From Paenirhodobacter populi (lineage in GTDB: Bacteria; Pseudomonadota; Alphaproteobacteria; Rhodobacterales; Rhodobacteraceae): DNA of 64,000 nt. The notes under the pieces were generated by a model. It saw nothing but the letters and a program-made list of their open reading frames with translations. It was not told the DNA's origin and did no database searches. Shown here one piece after another: positions 62,070 to 64,000 of this stretch (its first letter is position 1; each line of letters begins with the position of its first letter). Location: contig NZ_SAUZ01000001.1 of assembly GCF_004022215.1 (NCBI RefSeq), positions 186,001 through 250,000 on the forward strand, in the 5' to 3' direction. The position numbers were made by a program, and so were the translations under genes.

Positions 62070-62652
62070 GGATTTCCTCTCTCGCCGGCAGGCGCATTTC
62101 GACGCGCTCTATCGGGCGAACCCGGACCCGTGGGGCTATCGAACCAGCCGCTATGAGCAGGAGAAATACGAGGCCACGCTGGCCGCGCTGCCGGCAAAAC
62201 GCTATCGCGCGGCGATCGAGGTTGGCTGTTCCATCGGCGTGCTGACGGAAATGATCGCCGGCCGGGCCGACGCCGTGACCGGGATCGACCTGTCGGAACA
62301 TGCGATCGCGCTGGCGCGCAGGCGGCTGGCGCATCGCCCGGACATACATCTGATCCGCGGTTCCGTGCCCGCCGACTGGCCGGGGGGAGTCTGGGATCTG
62401 ATCCTCCTTTCGGAGGTTCTTTACTATCTGTCGGCAGCGGAGATCGGGGATCTGGCCCGCAAGACCGCCGCATCCGCCCTGCCGGGGGCGCATTGCATCC
62501 TCGTGAACTGGAGGGGCAAGACCGACACGTCATGGCGCGGACCGGAGGCCGCGGAGGAATTTCTGAACTGCCTCGCCGCGCGGGCACGCCTTGCGGATCG
62601 CATGAGCCTGCGGAAGGAGATGTTCACGATCGACCGGGTGACGCTTGCCTGA
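62062..62652 (+). CDS. SAM-dependent methyltransferase, NodS-like
   Basis: 196 residues. Begins SRRQAHFDALYRANPDPWGYRTSRYEQEKYEATLAAL, the NodS-family lead sequence, then SAM motif I AIEVGCSIGVLTEMIAGRADAVTGIDLSEHAIALARRRL and DLILLSEVLYYLS. NodS methylates the deacetylated amino sugar of Nod factors; here it directly follows a PIG-L deacetylase, suggesting N-methylation of a de-N-acetylated sugar. Last gene of the operon. Confidence 0.85.
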   Translation: MSEDFLSRRQAHFDALYRANPDPWGYRTSRYEQEKYEATLAALPAKRYRAAIEVGCSIGVLTEMIAGRADAVTGIDLSEHAIALARRRLAHRPDIHLIRGSVPADWPGGVWDLILLSEVLYYLSAAEIGDLARKTAASALPGAHCILVNWRGKTDTSWRGPEAAEEFLNCLAARARLADRMSLRKEMFTIDRVTLA

Positions 62653-63350
62653 CCATGGGCGGCGCTCCACGGTGGTTTTCGGCGAGACGGTCTGTCGGCG
62701 GTGCCGGGTGGCGGCGAGGCCTACTACCTCGTCGATGTCGTTGAATCGGATCGGTCGCTGCGGACGTCCTGCCCGGTGGGCGTGCGGGAACGTCCGGAAG
62801 GATCCGCCATCGGGCTGGTGTTTCCGGCCTTCATGCCCGGGCTGGCAAAGAACGTTCCGAGGCGGATGGGCCGAGCCCCGACATCGGGCAGGAGATCTTC
62901 CGCGTCGGGACCACGGGCTTCGCGCTCGATCCGGAGAATTGCGAATCCGGCCTGACCTGCGCCGGGGTGCGGCAACGCCTTGGCCGCCGTCGCGGCAACG
63001 CGGGGCGTTCTGGCGATCACGCAATGCGGCCTGCACGCGGTCGCCCGGCCCCGCAGGGCAACCGATCGATCGCAGGGCAGGCAGGGCACCATTGCCGGAG
63101 ATGACGTTCGGGCTATCTGTCGGGTGTGAGGCATAGGAGGACGACCCCGGAGAGGGTGCGCGGCATGCGGTGATATGTCGCGCCTGCGCGGCGCGTCAAA
63201 CGGCGGGATGCCCGCGTCGATCCGGTCTTCATCCTCCGCCCGGCAAGGACGGGAATCGGCCCCGCCGGGCGGCGCGGATCGGTGGTTCGTCCGCGCCGGG
63301 AAGGGGGATTCGGCGCTGCGGCGCTGCGGATGCGGAAAACCGTCATCTGC

Positions 63351-63366
63351 GATAAATATTTTATAT
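63351..63366. promoter_or_regulatory. AT-rich palindrome island upstream of nuoA
   Basis: GATAAATATTTTATATC contains ATAAA-TAT-TTTAT arms (63352-63364), striking within a GC-rich gap, about 180 bases before nuoA. May be a promoter element or a nucleoid-protein site. Confidence 0.3.
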
Positions 63367-63467
63367 CGTTTGCTTTTCCAGCCCGGATTCGCCGCCCATC
63401 CACGGCCCGGGATGGGGTTTCGTCCGGATTCTGGTATGCTTTTCATCGGCAAAATGCGGCGTTCCGG

Positions 63468-63494
63468 TTGACCTGACAGGGGGCCGCAGATAAT
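63468..63494 (+). promoter_or_regulatory. candidate housekeeping promoter of the nuo operon
   Basis: TTGACC at 63468-63473 and GATAAT at 63489-63494 resemble -35 and -10 boxes, although 15 bases apart is short (an offset TAATGC gives 17). Located 54-80 bases before nuoA. Confidence 0.35.
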
Positions 63495-63547
63495 GCTCTC
63501 CTTAGCCGGAACCTGCGCGATGATTTGTCGCGACCTGAGGGAGCCAA

Positions 63548-63916
63548 ATGATGCACGACATGCTGCGTGAATATCTTCCCATCCTCGTCTTTCTGGCATT
63601 GGCAGTTGTTCTTGGGCTCGTGCTGGTCCTCGCGGCTGTAGTGCTGGCCGTCCGCAATCCCGACCCGGAGAAGGTCTCCGCCTACGAATGCGGGTTCAAC
63701 GCCTTTGACGATGCGCGGATGAAATTCGACGTGCGGTTCTACCTCGTCTCGATCCTGTTCATCATCTTCGACCTCGAAGTGGCGTTCCTGTTCCCCTGGG
63801 CGGTGGCCTTCGGGGATCTGAGCATGACCGCCTTCTGGTCGATGATGGCTTTCCTGGCGATCCTGACCGTCGGCTTTGCCTATGAATGGAAGAAGGGGGC
63901 GCTGGAATGGGCGTGA
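63548..63916 (+). CDS. nuoA: NADH-quinone oxidoreductase subunit A
   Basis: Membrane subunit of complex I, 122 residues, three helices: [45 protein letters not shown] and [19 protein letters not shown]. The family signature [40 protein letters not shown] with the conserved cysteine loop is intact. GAGGGAG precedes the start. The first gene of the nuo operon. Confidence 0.96.
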   Translation: MMHDMLREYLPILVFLALAVVLGLVLVLAAVVLAVRNPDPEKVSAYECGFNAFDDARMKFDVRFYLVSILFIIFDLEVAFLFPWAVAFGDLSMTAFWSMMAFLAILTVGFAYEWKKGALEWA

Positions 63917-64000
63917 TGACTTCGGCCAATACCGCGGGCGCCGACCGCGAGGTGGCGACCCAGTCGCTGAACAAGGAATTGCAGGACAAGGGGTTTCTGC
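63916..64000 (+). CDS. nuoB: NADH-quinone oxidoreductase subunit B, 5' fragment
   Basis: The frame reads [28 protein letters not shown] before the window ends, matching the N-terminus of Paracoccus Nqo6/NuoB. The ATG at 63916 overlaps the nuoA stop; an in-frame ATG at 63907 is an alternative. The Fe-S cluster N2 ligands lie beyond the window. Confidence 0.92.
   Translation, partial: MTSANTAGADREVATQSLNKELQDKGFL

Larger units (their letters stand above)
62653..63547. other. 895-base gene-poor gap, possible decayed coding remnant
   Basis: No intact gene is supported. 62701-62880 reads as a plausible protein segment in one frame (VDVVESDRSLRTSCPVGV ... IGLVFPAFMPGLAKNVP) and the next 150 bases do so in another frame (DIGQEIFRVGTTGFALDPE), which could mark a frameshifted pseudogene; I do not recognise the family. 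An AT island (63351-63366) and a short CGGCGCTG tandem (63311-63329) are further on. The last 80 bases hold the likely nuo promoter. Confidence 0.3.

Noticed and set aside
63113-63403. 96-residue minus-strand frame in the gap before nuoA
   Set aside because: Composition is Arg/Pro-rich as in random GC-rich frames, no ribosome site or family resemblance.

Overview
The window is GC-rich chromosome with tightly packed, overlapping operons. Gene content (ligase-associated repair operon, glycogen operon, TTT and Liv transporters, a nuo start resembling the Paracoccus/Rhodobacter complex I locus) points to an alphaproteobacterium, most likely Rhodobacterales (Paracoccus/Rhodobacter relatives). This rests on gene similarity and base composition; no rRNA or marker phylogeny is present.

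Layout: 1-11.3 kb is glycogen metabolism: a divergent GH13 alpha-glucosidase fragment, then glgP-glgB-glgC-glgA-glgX-pgm as one + strand operon. 11.5-14.7 kb holds an orphan polyamine-type binding protein and the nitrogen pair glnB-glnA, followed by tRNA-Leu(CAA). 15.1-21.9 kb (- strand) is a tripartite tricarboxylate transporter (tctC-tctB-tctA plus a second tctC) with L-2-hydroxyglutarate oxidase downstream and an unusual DctD-like regulator upstream; a palindrome and a GG-N10-GC element sit in front of tctC. 22.4-29.4 kb (- strand) is acetone carboxylase (acxA-acxB-acxC) with its AcoR-type regulator. 29.6-33.1 kb (- strand) encodes the lower gallate pathway (galB hydratase, galC/ligK aldolase, galD tautomerase) with a type I extradiol dioxygenase. 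A DUF1932-type oxidoreductase and a LysR regulator with two DNA-binding domains lie next to it, followed by a complete Liv-type ABC importer (36.0-40.6 kb). 40.7-44.0 kb is metE/metR. 44.1-49.8 kb has an Ivy-type lysozyme inhibitor, a divergent DszC-like/DszA-like flavin oxidoreductase pair, and argP/argO. 49.9-55.5 kb (- strand) is the four-gene ligase-associated DNA repair operon. 55.7-62.7 kb is a seven-gene overlapping operon of four glycosyltransferases, an acyl-CoA dehydrogenase, a PIG-L deacetylase and a NodS-like methyltransferase with no pathway I recognise. After an 895-bp gene-poor gap the nuo operon begins (nuoA, start of nuoB).

Most worth following: the seven-gene glycan cluster; the gallate module with a VOC-fold dioxygenase and a double-HTH LysR protein; the DctD-like regulator with Glu at the phosphorylation position and a matching palindrome/sigma-54 element; the acetone carboxylase gamma subunit lacking expected cysteines and its GAFTGA-less regulator; and a dispersed two-hairpin intergenic repeat present twice.
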